A stretch of DNA of 63,554 nucleotides from Thiobacillus thioparus DSM 505 (GTDB taxonomy: Bacteria > Pseudomonadota > Gammaproteobacteria > Burkholderiales > Thiobacillaceae), in assembly GCF_000373385.1 (NCBI RefSeq), contig NZ_KB891332.1, forward strand, positions 1-63,554, given 5' to 3'. The notes beneath the pieces are model-generated. The model was not told the DNA's origin. It saw only the letters and a list, made by a program, of their open reading frames with translations, and made no database searches. How positions within the stretch are numbered: position 1 is the stretch's first letter; every line of letters starts with the position of its first letter. Position numbers and translations under genes: made by a program. Below, one piece after another: positions 52,313 to 61,997 of the stretch.

Positions 52313-53358
52313 TGCTGGACGCCTTCATCGACCGCATCCGCGCGGCCCACGCCGAAGGCTCGCCGCTCATTCTTCAGGGCGGCGGCAGCAAGACCTTCTA
52401 CGGCAACGCCGACGAAGGCGAGGTGCTCAGCACACGCACACTCACTGGCATCGTCGACTACCAGCCCAAGGAACTGGTGCTGACCGCTCACGCCGGCACG
52501 CCATTGGCCGAGATCGAAGCCGCGCTTGCCGAACGGAACCAGATGCTGGCGTTCGAACCGCCGCACTTCGGCGGTGCAGCCACGCTGGGTGGCAGCATCG
52601 CCACCGGCCTGTCCGGCCCGCGCCGACCGTATGCCGGTGCCGCACGCGACTTCGTGCTCGGCGTGCGCATGATCGACGGCACCGGCCAGCTGCTGCGCTT
52701 CGGCGGTCAGGTCATCAAGAATGTCGCCGGCTACGACGTGTCGCGGTTGATGGCTGGTGCACTCGGCACGCTCGGCCTGATTACCGAGGTGTCGCTCAAG
52801 GTGCTGCCGAAACCGGCAGCGGAAACCACGCTGCAATTCGAACTCGACGAAACCGCCGCGATCGAGAACATGAATCGGTGGGCGGGGCAGCCGCTGCCGC
52901 TGTCGGCCACCTCATGGCATGCTGGCCTGCTGACGGTGCGGCTGTCGGGCGCGGAATCCGCGGTGCATGCGGCACAGGCTCGGCTCGGCGGTGAGTCGTT
53001 GCATGACGCAGCCGCCTTCTGGCAGCGCCTGCGCGACCAGGCCACGCCTTTCTTCGACAAGCGCCCGCTCTGGCGGCTGGCGGTCAAACCGACCACGCCG
53101 CCTCTGAATTTCGGCGACGCCGAATGGATCGAGTGGGGCGGGGCAGTGCGCTGGCTGGCGTCCGATCTGCCTGCAGCCACCCTCCGCGACGCGGCGAAAG
53201 CAGCCGGTGGCCACGCCACACTTTTTCGCGGCACGGCGCCCATCGACGGCGCTTTCGCCCCGCTTGCCCCGGCCCTGCGGGCCTTGCATCGCAACCTGAA
53301 GCAGCGCTTCGATCCCAAGGGCATTCTCAACCGCGGCCGCCTGTATCCGGAATTCTGA
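52312..53358 (+). CDS. glcE: Glycolate oxidase subunit GlcE (FAD-binding)
   Basis: A 348-residue FAD-binding subunit. It has LILQGGGSKTFYG, the FAD loop PPHFGGAATLGGSIATGLSGPRRP, GGQVIKNVAGYDVSRLMAGALGTLGLITE, and a C terminus NLKQRFDPKGILNRGRLYPEF. It is the usual partner of GlcD and GlcF. The start overlaps the glcD stop. The next gene, starting directly at its stop, is an inserted VOC-family gene. Confidence 0.9.
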   Translation: MLDAFIDRIRAAHAEGSPLILQGGGSKTFYGNADEGEVLSTRTLTGIVDYQPKELVLTAHAGTPLAEIEAALAERNQMLAFEPPHFGGAATLGGSIATGLSGPRRPYAGAARDFVLGVRMIDGTGQLLRFGGQVIKNVAGYDVSRLMAGALGTLGLITEVSLKVLPKPAAETTLQFELDETAAIENMNRWAGQPLPLSATSWHAGLLTVRLSGAESAVHAAQARLGGESLHDAAAFWQRLRDQATPFFDKRPLWRLAVKPTTPPLNFGDAEWIEWGGAVRWLASDLPAATLRDAAKAAGGHATLFRGTAPIDGAFAPLAPALRALHRNLKQRFDPKGILNRGRLYPEF

Positions 53359-53739
53359 ATGGACCTCGACGCAATCGATCACGTGGTGCTGACCGTACGC
53401 GACATCCCTGCCAGCATGGCCTTCTACACGTGCGTGCTGGGCATGCGCGAGGTGATTTTCGGCGGCGACCGCCGGGCCCTGGCCTTTGGCCGCTGCAAAT
53501 TGAACCTGCATCAGGCCGGCCGCGAATTCGAGCCGAAAGCGGCGCATCCCACGCCGGGCGCGGCCGATCTCTGCCTGCTCGCGCGCACGCCCATCGCCGA
53601 CATCACGCGCCAACTCGCCGCACAGGGCGTCGCCATCGAAGCCGGCCCGGTCGAACGCACCGGCGCGCAAGGCCCTCTCCTGTCAGTCTATGTGCGCGAT
53701 CCCGATGGCAATCTGATCGAACTTTCCAATCCGCTTTGA
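53359..53739 (+). CDS. VOC-family (glyoxalase-like) protein
   Basis: A 126-residue vicinal-oxygen-chelate protein with two beta-alpha-beta-beta-beta modules: IDHVVLTVRDIPASMAFYTCVLGM at the start and LLSVYVRDPDGNLIELSNPL at the end. The His and Glu metal ligands of the family are present (H8 and the final E). It resembles short glyoxalase-domain proteins (GLOD5-like). It sits between glcE and glcF with no space, so it is probably made in equal amount. Substrate unknown; a role with a glyoxylate or methylglyoxal-type product is a guess. Confidence 0.82.
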   Translation: MDLDAIDHVVLTVRDIPASMAFYTCVLGMREVIFGGDRRALAFGRCKLNLHQAGREFEPKAAHPTPGAADLCLLARTPIADITRQLAAQGVAIEAGPVERTGAQGPLLSVYVRDPDGNLIELSNPL

Positions 53740-53740
53740 C

Positions 53741-54979
53741 ATGCAGACCACGCTCGCCGAACCTTATCGCAACACCCCCGAAGGCGACGTCGCCGAGCGC
53801 ATCCTGCGCAATTGCGTGCATTGCGGCTTCTGCCTCGCCACCTGTCCGACCTACCAGATTCTCGGCAACGAGCTCGACTCGCCACGCGGCCGCATCTATC
53901 TGATAAAGCAGGTGCTCGAAGGAGCGACGCCGACGGCCAAGACCCAGCTCCACCTCGACCGCTGCCTGACCTGCCGCAACTGCGAAACCACCTGCCCGTC
54001 GGGCGTGGAATACGGCAAGCTGCTCGACATCGGCCGCCATATCGTGGAAGACAAAGTCGGGCGCGGCATCGCCGAGTCCGCGACGCGCACTGCGCTCAAG
54101 ACCGGCCTCGGCTCGCCCATGCTGTTCAACGGCGCGTTGAAGCTCGGCCAGGGGATGCGCAGCCTCATGCCCGGTTTTCTGAAGTCCCGCATTCCGCCAA
54201 CGGAGACCGCCGGCACCTGGCCCGCACCGCGCCACCCCCGCCGCATGCTGGTCTTGCAAGGCTGCGTGCAACCCGGCCTCAAACCCAACATCAACGCCGC
54301 CGCCGCGCGCGTGCTCAACCGCATCGGCATCTCGCTGATCGCCGCGGATGAGGCCGGCTGCTGCGGCGCGCTGGCGCACCACCTCAACGACACCGACGCG
54401 GGACTCGCCGCCGCGCGCCGCAACATCGACGCCTGGCTGCCGCATCTCGAGGCCGGCGCGGAAGCCGTCGTGATGACGGCGTCGGGCTGCGGCGTGATGG
54501 TGAAGGATTACGGCTGGCTGCTGCGCCACGACCCCGCCTACGCCGACAAAGCTGCCCGCATCTCCGCCGCCACGCGGGACCTTTCGGAGATCCTCGCCGC
54601 CGAGCGCGACGCGCTGAAGCCGCTCGCCACTCACCGCTTACCACTCACCAGCAAGCGCATCGCCTACCATCCGCCCTGCACCCTGCAGCACGGGCAGAAG
54701 CTCACTGGCGCCGTCGAGGCGCTGCTGATCGACGCAGGCTTTGAGCTCACGCCGGTGGCGGAGAAGCATCTGTGCTGCGGCTCGGCCGGTACCTATTCGA
54801 TCCTGCAGCCCGAGATCGCCGGCGCGCTCAAGACCCGCAAGCTTGACCATCTGCAAGCCGGTGCGCCAGAGATGATCGCGACCGCCAACATCGGCTGCCT
54901 GACCCATCTGCAATCGGCCAGCCCGATCCCGGTACGACACTGGGTGGAACTTTTGGATGAAACGATGGCCGCATCCTGA
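53741..54979 (+). CDS. glcF: Glycolate oxidase iron-sulfur subunit GlcF
   Basis: A 412-residue iron-sulfur subunit. Two ferredoxin-type clusters: CVHCGFCLATC (C25, C28, C31, C35) and CLTCRNCETTC (C75, C78, C81, C85). Two CCG domains follow, each with a CC pair (GCCGALAHH and LCCGSAGTYS). It passes electrons from GlcDE to the quinone pool. Start at 53741, one base after the VOC stop. Confidence 0.92.
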   Translation: MQTTLAEPYRNTPEGDVAERILRNCVHCGFCLATCPTYQILGNELDSPRGRIYLIKQVLEGATPTAKTQLHLDRCLTCRNCETTCPSGVEYGKLLDIGRHIVEDKVGRGIAESATRTALKTGLGSPMLFNGALKLGQGMRSLMPGFLKSRIPPTETAGTWPAPRHPRRMLVLQGCVQPGLKPNINAAAARVLNRIGISLIAADEAGCCGALAHHLNDTDAGLAAARRNIDAWLPHLEAGAEAVVMTASGCGVMVKDYGWLLRHDPAYADKAARISAATRDLSEILAAERDALKPLATHRLPLTSKRIAYHPPCTLQHGQKLTGAVEALLIDAGFELTPVAEKHLCCGSAGTYSILQPEIAGALKTRKLDHLQAGAPEMIATANIGCLTHLQSASPIPVRHWVELLDETMAAS

Positions 54980-54998
54980 CCACCCACGGGAGAACGAC

Positions 54999-55748
54999 AT
55001 GATTTTCAAGCAGATGTTCGAGCCCATTTCCAGCACCTACACCTATCTACTGGGCTGCGAGGAAACCGGCCAGGCCCTTTTGATCGATCCGGTTCTGCCT
55101 GCCTGGGAACGCGACCTGGCCACGGTCAACTCACTTGGACTGAAGCTCGCGTTCACACTGGAAACGCATATCCACGCCGACCACATCACCTCGGCCAATA
55201 AACTCAAGGCCATTGCCGGCAGCCGCATCGCCGGCCCCGCGCTCGACCGGCTGCCGTGCACCGAGGTCGGCATTGCCGAAGGGACGCCGTTCAAAATGGG
55301 CGCGGTCGAACTTGTGCCACTCCACACGCCCGGCCATACCGACAACCACTTCGCCTATCTGCACGGCGATCGCCTCTACAGCGGCGATGCCCTGCTGATC
55401 GAGGCCTGCGGCCGCACCGATTTCCAGAATGGCGACGCGACCGCGCTCTACCACTCGGTGCGCGGCAAGCTGTTCGCGCTCGACGACGACACGCTGGTCT
55501 ATCCCGCCCACGATTACGAGCAGCGCCGCATCAGTACCATCGGCCAGGAAAAGGCGCGCAACCCCCGGCTCGGCGGCGACCGGACGCTGGATGATTTTGT
55601 CCGACTGATGGACGAGTTGAAGCTCGCCTACCCCAAGTTCATCGACTATGCCGTCCCCGGCAACCGCGAATGCGGTACCTGTCCGCCCGGCGTGCCGGAA
55701 CATTTGCAGCAGTATTGCGCGCAGATCACGGAAAGCCGCCAGGGCTGA
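54999..55748 (+). CDS. ETHE1-like persulfide dioxygenase / metallo-beta-lactamase protein
   Basis: A 249-residue metallo-beta-lactamase-fold protein. Its ligands are ETHIHADH (H57, H59, D61, H62), HTPGHTDNH (H113) and [16 protein letters not shown] (D130), followed by PAHDY. The GRTDF motif and length are of the ETHE1/bacterial sulfur dioxygenase type rather than of glyoxalase II. It would oxidise glutathione persulfide to sulfite, using a single iron. It is 19 bases behind glcF and probably in the same operon; a link to sulfur oxidation is likely but not shown. Confidence 0.82.
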   Translation: MIFKQMFEPISSTYTYLLGCEETGQALLIDPVLPAWERDLATVNSLGLKLAFTLETHIHADHITSANKLKAIAGSRIAGPALDRLPCTEVGIAEGTPFKMGAVELVPLHTPGHTDNHFAYLHGDRLYSGDALLIEACGRTDFQNGDATALYHSVRGKLFALDDDTLVYPAHDYEQRRISTIGQEKARNPRLGGDRTLDDFVRLMDELKLAYPKFIDYAVPGNRECGTCPPGVPEHLQQYCAQITESRQG

Positions 55749-55787
55749 TTGGATCTGGATCGGCCCCGTCCAAAATGGACGAGCGGG

Positions 55788-56348
55788 CTAGGGCTGGAGA
55801 TCGTCAGGCCGATTGAGGTTGGCAAAGGCCGCCGCGTCGAAACGCACGGTGGTCGAGGATAGCTCCGCCTGCCAATGACGCACCGCGCGTTCGCCGCGTG
55901 CCAGATAACCGGCCAGATGCTCGCGCTGGTCGGTATGCACCAGGAAGCAGCTATGGTGTATGCGCGCGTCGTCCTCCGCCACCGCCAGCGGCACGCCTTC
56001 CAGTTGTGCCGCGCCCAGCAGGCGAAATGCCAGATCGGCAGGCAGGTGCGGCGTGTCGCATGGGACGACCAGCAGCCAGTCTGTCGTCACCGCCTGCAAC
56101 GCCGCCAGGACGCCCGCCAGCGGGCCCGGATAGTCAGGCAGGGTGTCGGGCAGGACGCGCCGGCCATAGGCCGCGTAACGCTCGAGATTGCGATTGGCGC
56201 TGATGACGATCTCCCCGACCTGCGGCGCCAGCACGGCCAATACCCATTCGACCAGCGGACGGCCCTGATAGTCGACCAGCCCCTTGTCCGCGCCGCCCAT
56301 GCGGCGGCCCTGCCCGCCGGCCAGAATGACGGCCGTCACGTCCTGCAT
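55788..56348 (-). CDS. mobA: Molybdenum cofactor guanylyltransferase MobA
   Basis: A 186-residue nucleotidyltransferase that adds GMP to molybdopterin to make MGD, needed by nitrate reductase and similar enzymes. The GTP-binding motif is VILAGGQGRRMGGADKGLV near the start; DLNRPDDL is the usual end (LNRPDDLQP). Start chosen at 56348 (MQDVTAV); longer forms lack family support. It follows a GT39-like gene. Confidence 0.88.
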   Translation of the reverse strand: MQDVTAVILAGGQGRRMGGADKGLVDYQGRPLVEWVLAVLAPQVGEIVISANRNLERYAAYGRRVLPDTLPDYPGPLAGVLAALQAVTTDWLLVVPCDTPHLPADLAFRLLGAAQLEGVPLAVAEDDARIHHSCFLVHTDQREHLAGYLARGERAVRHWQAELSSTTVRFDAAAFANLNRPDDLQP

Positions 56349-56358
56349 GCCAGGGGTG

Positions 56359-57957
56359 TCAGCGGTGGCCATACAGGTGGAAAAGATCCGAGCGGTCGCC
56401 GGGGCGGGCACCGTCCCACACCTTGACCCAGTCGGGGGAGATATGCGGCTCGATATCGCGCTGCCGCGTCTCCACCAGCAGCCAGGCGCAGCCGATGTCG
56501 GCGGGCGCGAGCATGCGCCCGCTGTGATAGGCCAGCAGCAGACGCTGCTGGCTGCGCACCTGATAGGTCTGGATGCATTCCGTCGGAGGCACCCGTGCCG
56601 CCAGCACCGCGCCCACGCTGGCGTAGGAGAGGCGCTGGTCGAGCGGCGCCTGGAACAGCGCCATCAGCAGCCCCCAGCTGAAAGTCATGCCGGCCGTCCA
56701 CACCAGGATCGGGCGCAGCGGCGAACGGCGAATGCGTGCGAGGAACACAACCCACGCCAGCGTGACGACGACGCCCAGCGCGAGCGCCCACGGACGCAGC
56801 ACGCCCACGCCCGTCATACCCAATCGGGTCAGCCGCGCTGCCAGCCGCGCCGGGCTGCCCAGGTCGTGTGCGCTCCAGTAGACCCACAGGACCAGGGCGA
56901 GAAAGCCGAACAGCATGATGCCGAACCACAACAAGGCATAGGCGGCGCCGCGCCGCAGGGTATAGAGGCCGGACGCTCCCAGCAAGGCGAGCGGCAGCAG
57001 CAGAATGAGGCCTTGTTCCTCGCCGGGATCGGTGTCGAATACATACAGGGCGAGCAGGCCCAGCAGCGCGCCCACCGGTAGCACGATGCCCGGGGTGCGC
57101 CACTGACGCCGGCCGCGATAGAGCGTCCAGGCAGCCAGCGGCCATGCCGGCCAGGCGTACCAGCCGAGAGTGCTCAGGTAGAACGCCGGACGCAAAGGCG
57201 CCCCCCCCAGCCAGCGCTGCAGGTTGAGCGCCTGCTTGAGCGGAATGGCCTGCGTGGTCAGGTAGGCCAGCCACGCCGCGCTTGCCGCCACGGCAAGGCC
57301 CACCCCCCACGTCAGCGCACGCCGTGCCAGCGGCGAACGGAAGGCTTCGAGCAGGCCCGGCAATCCCATCGCCAACAGCAGGAACAAGACCGCTTCCGCC
57401 GCGCCCCCGGCAAGCAGCATCAGGATGGCGCCGGCGCCCAGCGCCCAGCCACCGCGCGGACCCTGGGGCAGAGTGGCGATGCCGTGCAGCATGATCGCGG
57501 CGGCGGCGAACTGCGCGGTTGCCGCATTGAGTTCATGGCCGCGGACCAGGAGTCCCATGCAGCCCAGCAAGGTGAGCGCGGCGGCCCACGCGGTTTCCGC
57601 GCCATACAGTGCGCGAGCCGTGCGTGCGATGAAAAACAGCGCCAGCGCGATGAACAGCCCCGAAGCCAGGCGTGCGCCATCGGCCAGGCTCAGGAAAGAC
57701 GACGTCAGCCAGGCAGTGGCGGTGGCCACCCAGTAGTACAGGGGAGGCGTAGCCGAGACGAACTGCGGGGCAGCACCGCTTTTCAGCAACAGCCACAACT
57801 GCACGAAGTGCTCGCCGTCGCCGCCTTTCCAGGGCGCGTGCCCGACCAGCCCGGGCAACAGCCACGCCGCGCAGAGCAGCAACAGCCCGAACCGGGCAAG
57901 AGGGAGCGGATGCTTATTGAACAATTTTGAGAAGCTGGCCCGATCGGGGTTCGCCAT
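56359..57957 (-). CDS. GT39-like membrane glycosyltransferase
   Basis: A 532-residue protein with about twelve hydrophobic segments. The first (RFGLLLLCAAWLLPGLVGH) is followed by an acidic segment with DGEHFVQLW, and then SATPPLYYWVA, features of PMT/ArnT-type (GT39) glycosyltransferases that use polyprenyl-phosphate sugars. A hydrophilic C-terminal part of about 90 residues closes it. Target unknown. It overlaps the M48 gene by 44 bases and ends ten bases before mobA. Confidence 0.72.
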   Translation of the reverse strand: MANPDRASFSKLFNKHPLPLARFGLLLLCAAWLLPGLVGHAPWKGGDGEHFVQLWLLLKSGAAPQFVSATPPLYYWVATATAWLTSSFLSLADGARLASGLFIALALFFIARTARALYGAETAWAAALTLLGCMGLLVRGHELNAATAQFAAAAIMLHGIATLPQGPRGGWALGAGAILMLLAGGAAEAVLFLLLAMGLPGLLEAFRSPLARRALTWGVGLAVAASAAWLAYLTTQAIPLKQALNLQRWLGGAPLRPAFYLSTLGWYAWPAWPLAAWTLYRGRRQWRTPGIVLPVGALLGLLALYVFDTDPGEEQGLILLLPLALLGASGLYTLRRGAAYALLWFGIMLFGFLALVLWVYWSAHDLGSPARLAARLTRLGMTGVGVLRPWALALGVVVTLAWVVFLARIRRSPLRPILVWTAGMTFSWGLLMALFQAPLDQRLSYASVGAVLAARVPPTECIQTYQVRSQQRLLLAYHSGRMLAPADIGCAWLLVETRQRDIEPHISPDWVKVWDGARPGDRSDLFHLYGHR

Positions 57958-59368
57958 CAGGATAGAGATCGTTCATCAGGCGCAATTGGCCTTCGACCTC
58001 GACACCCAGTGGAGACTGCCGTGCCAGCGCGGCCATCGTCAGGCCGGGGCGGCTCGTGAGCAGTTGCAGGACATAAGGCCGGGCCGTCAGTTTCTCCGCC
58101 GGCGTGATCGCATGGAAGCTGTTGATCGCCGCCCGCAGGGCGCTGCGTTCGCGCTCATAGGTGGCCGTGTCCCGCGTCATGCCGGCAATCAGGTATTGCG
58201 TGCCGTTAAACACCACGACCGCCACCACCGCCGGCTTGCCCTGCTGGGCGCCCGCGGCAAATGCGGCCGGGAAGCCGCCAAGGTGACCGGTGTCATAGCG
58301 CGCGCCCGTATCCAGCTTGACCCCTTTCTGCACGGTCTCCAGCGGATTGTCGTTCTTCGGTCCCTGTACCAGCTCGAGCAGGGCATCGCCCTGGGGGCTG
58401 GTCACCACGACCCGGTCAGGCCGGTTCTGCACGCGCCAGTCCGGCGGAAACTGGATCGCCAGGCCCAGTTTCTCATGCAGCAGGGCATTGTCGCGGATCA
58501 CGCCCTGATCGGGACTGTCGCCGAAATAGAGTCCCGGCAGCTTCTGCAGATAGTCGTTGCGGCCTTCGCGCGGATGGGACACGCGGTATTTGTTCGCCTC
58601 GGCCACCACCTGCCCGAGGCGCGCATCGTTGCTGGGGTGCGTATCGAAGATCCCGTGATAGGTGGCCCGCTGCGGGTGACCGCTGCGGGCGGCTTGTTCG
58701 GCGGAATACCGTTCCTGGTTTTTCAGCACGCTGATGACGTCGATCATCGCCTGCGGGTCGTAGCCGGTTTTCGCCAGATACGCTGCACCGAGCCGATCCG
58801 CTTCCAGTTCGTGCTCGCGGCCATAGCCGGCGGTCCAGGCTTGCGCCAGTGTTTGCAGCAGGGCGGAACCCGCCTGATTGCCCATGCCCGGCACCAGAAT
58901 CGAGCCCAGCGCCGCGCCAAGGCCGGCCGCGGTGGACGCGCTTGGCTGGCGTACGCCGTGGCGTGCGGTGACATGGCCGATTTCGTGGCCGACCACCCCC
59001 GCCAGCTCGGCTTCGGAATTCAGGTACGCCAACAATCCGCGCGTGATATAGACATAACCGCCGGGCAGCGCAAAAGCATTGACCTCGGGACTGTCGACCA
59101 CGGTGAAATGCCAGGGCAGGTTCGGGCGTTCGCTCTGTTTTGCCAGCCGCTGGCCCACTTCGTTGACGTACGCCTGCAGCGCGGGATTATCCAGGGCTGC
59201 GTATTCCTTCAACACCGCCAAGTTGGCCTGTGCGCCCATCTGGATTTCCTGCTGTTCGGACATCAGCACGAAGTCCCTGTCCCCGCTGACCGGATTGTGC
59301 GCACAACCGGCCAGCGCCAGCACGCCTAAGGCGGTCACTGCGATACGGCGAAACACTTGGGACGTCAC
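57914..59368 (-). CDS. M48-family metalloprotease, lipoprotein
   Basis: A 484-residue zinc metalloprotease. A GTG start with GAGG upstream gives a lipobox (LALAGC, C22), so it is lipid-anchored. The zinc site is GHEIGHVTARHG (H128, E129, H132), with HELEADRLGAAY as third ligand. The C-terminal half looks like the BepA/YfgC neighbour domain (no TPR seen). It would degrade or help fold outer-membrane proteins. Its start is upstream of the rpmE terminator, in the same direction. Confidence 0.85.
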   Translation of the reverse strand: MTSQVFRRIAVTALGVLALAGCAHNPVSGDRDFVLMSEQQEIQMGAQANLAVLKEYAALDNPALQAYVNEVGQRLAKQSERPNLPWHFTVVDSPEVNAFALPGGYVYITRGLLAYLNSEAELAGVVGHEIGHVTARHGVRQPSASTAAGLGAALGSILVPGMGNQAGSALLQTLAQAWTAGYGREHELEADRLGAAYLAKTGYDPQAMIDVISVLKNQERYSAEQAARSGHPQRATYHGIFDTHPSNDARLGQVVAEANKYRVSHPREGRNDYLQKLPGLYFGDSPDQGVIRDNALLHEKLGLAIQFPPDWRVQNRPDRVVVTSPQGDALLELVQGPKNDNPLETVQKGVKLDTGARYDTGHLGGFPAAFAAGAQQGKPAVVAVVVFNGTQYLIAGMTRDTATYERERSALRAAINSFHAITPAEKLTARPYVLQLLTSRPGLTMAALARQSPLGVEVEGQLRLMNDLYPDGEPRSGQLLKIVQ

Positions 59369-59431
59369 ATCTGCCTCTTTCTCGGGATGGCGCGCACGAA
59401 ATGATACCGTCGTCGCGCCGCAAAAATGCAA

Positions 59432-59451
59432 AAAGCGGCCGAAGCCGCTTT
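59432..59451 (-). terminator. Rho-independent terminator of rpmE
   Basis: On the minus strand AAAGCGGC and GCCGCTTT pair with a TTCG loop and are followed by TTTTGCATTTTTG. It lies 31 bases after the rpmE stop. Confidence 0.8.
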
Positions 59452-59481
59452 GGATGCATACGCAGTTTCGCGCAGGCCTGC

Positions 59482-59688
59482 TTACTTCATGCCGTAACGC
59501 TGGCGGAATTTCTCGACGCGACCCGCAGTGTCGACGATCTTCTGCTTGCCGGTATAGAACGGGTGGCAGGACGAGCAGACTTCGACGTGCAGCTTGTCCT
59601 TGCCCAGCGTGGAGCGGGTGACGAACGTGCTGCCGCAGGAACAGGTGACGGCGACTTCTTTGTAATTGGGGTGAATGCCGGCTTTCAT
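59482..59688 (-). CDS. rpmE: 50S ribosomal protein L31 (zinc form)
   Basis: A 68-residue L31. It has the zinc-binding cysteines CSC (residues 16 and 18) and CSSC (37-40), so it is the C+ form made when zinc is sufficient. Start MKAGIHPNY at 59688. Between rpmE and the upstream rho gene there are 125 bases without a gene. Confidence 0.95.
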   Translation of the reverse strand: MKAGIHPNYKEVAVTCSCGSTFVTRSTLGKDKLHVEVCSSCHPFYTGKQKIVDTAGRVEKFRQRYGMK

Positions 59689-59813
59689 GGCAATTCCTTC
59701 GGGTTGAATTCGGAGAACGAGAGAGTATAGCGGAGTGGTGTCCGGCGCGCAAGCTACGGGATCCCCTCGCCAGAGGGTTCGCCCGCGAGAGGTACGACAG
59801 TTCTCCGATAACG

Positions 59814-61073
<1,260 letters not shown>

Positions 61074-61182
61074 GGGGTGGGCCTGAGTGGGCTCGCTTGA
61101 AAGAGCCGGACGTGAGGGAGAAGCGAAGCCGGACGGTACTGCGAGGTGGCGGCGCGCCGATGCGCCGTCCGGTTGAAACGTG

Positions 61183-61509
61183 TCAGATATTGCTGTCGAC
61201 GAAAGCGGTGAGTTGCGATTTGGACAGGGCGCCGACCTTGGTGGCTTCGACATTGCCGTTCTTGAAGATCATCAGGGTGGGGATGCCACGAATGCCGAAC
61301 TTGGGCGGGGTGGCCTGGTTTTCGTCGATGTTGAGCTTGCACACCTTGAGCTTGCCGGAATATTCCTTGGCGACTTCGTCGAGGATCGGTGAGATCATCT
61401 TGCAGGGGCCGCACCAGTCCGCCCAGTAATCCACCAGCACCGGCACACCGGCCTGCAGGACTTCCTGTTCGAAAGAATCGTCGGATATGTAATGAACATG
61501 CTCGCTCAT
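61183..61509 (-). CDS. trxA: Thioredoxin 1
   Basis: A 108-residue thioredoxin with active site WCGPC (C33, C36), the cis-proline GIPTLMIF and the buried DYWADWC. It reduces protein disulfides, including those of ribonucleotide reductase. An AGGAGC ribosome site precedes the ATG. It is the first gene before rho and diverges from fdxA. Confidence 0.95.
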   Translation of the reverse strand: MSEHVHYISDDSFEQEVLQAGVPVLVDYWADWCGPCKMISPILDEVAKEYSGKLKVCKLNIDENQATPPKFGIRGIPTLMIFKNGNVEATKVGALSKSQLTAFVDSNI

Positions 61510-61668
61510 CGGTGAAGCTCCTAGTGTAGAAGTAGGGGTAGCCGGATACGGCCTGGGCAGTTTGGGAAGATGGTAATGCTGGAAAATTCGGTTTTGTGCC
61601 GATATGCTACATCAAAATTGCCGCCTGCAAGCATCCGGGCATTTATCAACTCATCTGGGTAATTACGA

Positions 61669-61992
61669 ATGACATACGTTGTAGCCGACGCCTGCGTGAA
61701 GTGCAAATATACCGATTGTGTCGATGTCTGTCCGGTCGACTGCTTCCACGAAGGCCCCAACTTCCTCGTCATCGACCCGGAGGAATGCATCGACTGCACG
61801 CTGTGCGTGGCCGAATGCCCGGTCGAGGCCATTTTCGCCGAAGACGACGTACCCGACGACCAGCGCGCCTACATCGCGCTCAATGCCGAACTCGCCAAGG
61901 CGTGGAAAGTCATCATCGAGAAGAAGGATCCCCTGCCCGACGCCGACGAGTGGGCCGGCGTCAAGGACAAGCGCCAGTACTTGGAGCGCTGA
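61669..61992 (+). CDS. fdxA: 7Fe ferredoxin (FdxA)
   Basis: A 107-residue ferredoxin with one [3Fe-4S] and one [4Fe-4S] cluster. Cysteines: [17 protein letters not shown] and [17 protein letters not shown]. The C-terminal extension ([16 protein letters not shown]) is typical of FdxA. It is followed by a nuclease-related gene; linkage of these two is probably only positional. Confidence 0.94.
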   Translation: MTYVVADACVKCKYTDCVDVCPVDCFHEGPNFLVIDPEECIDCTLCVAECPVEAIFAEDDVPDDQRAYIALNAELAKAWKVIIEKKDPLPDADEWAGVKDKRQYLER

Positions 61993-61997
61993 CGCGC

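Noticed and set aside
55767..55781. Hairpin CGTCCAAAATGGACG between the ETHE1-like and mobA genes as a bidirectional terminator
   Set aside because: The stem is only six base pairs and there is no T-run on either side.
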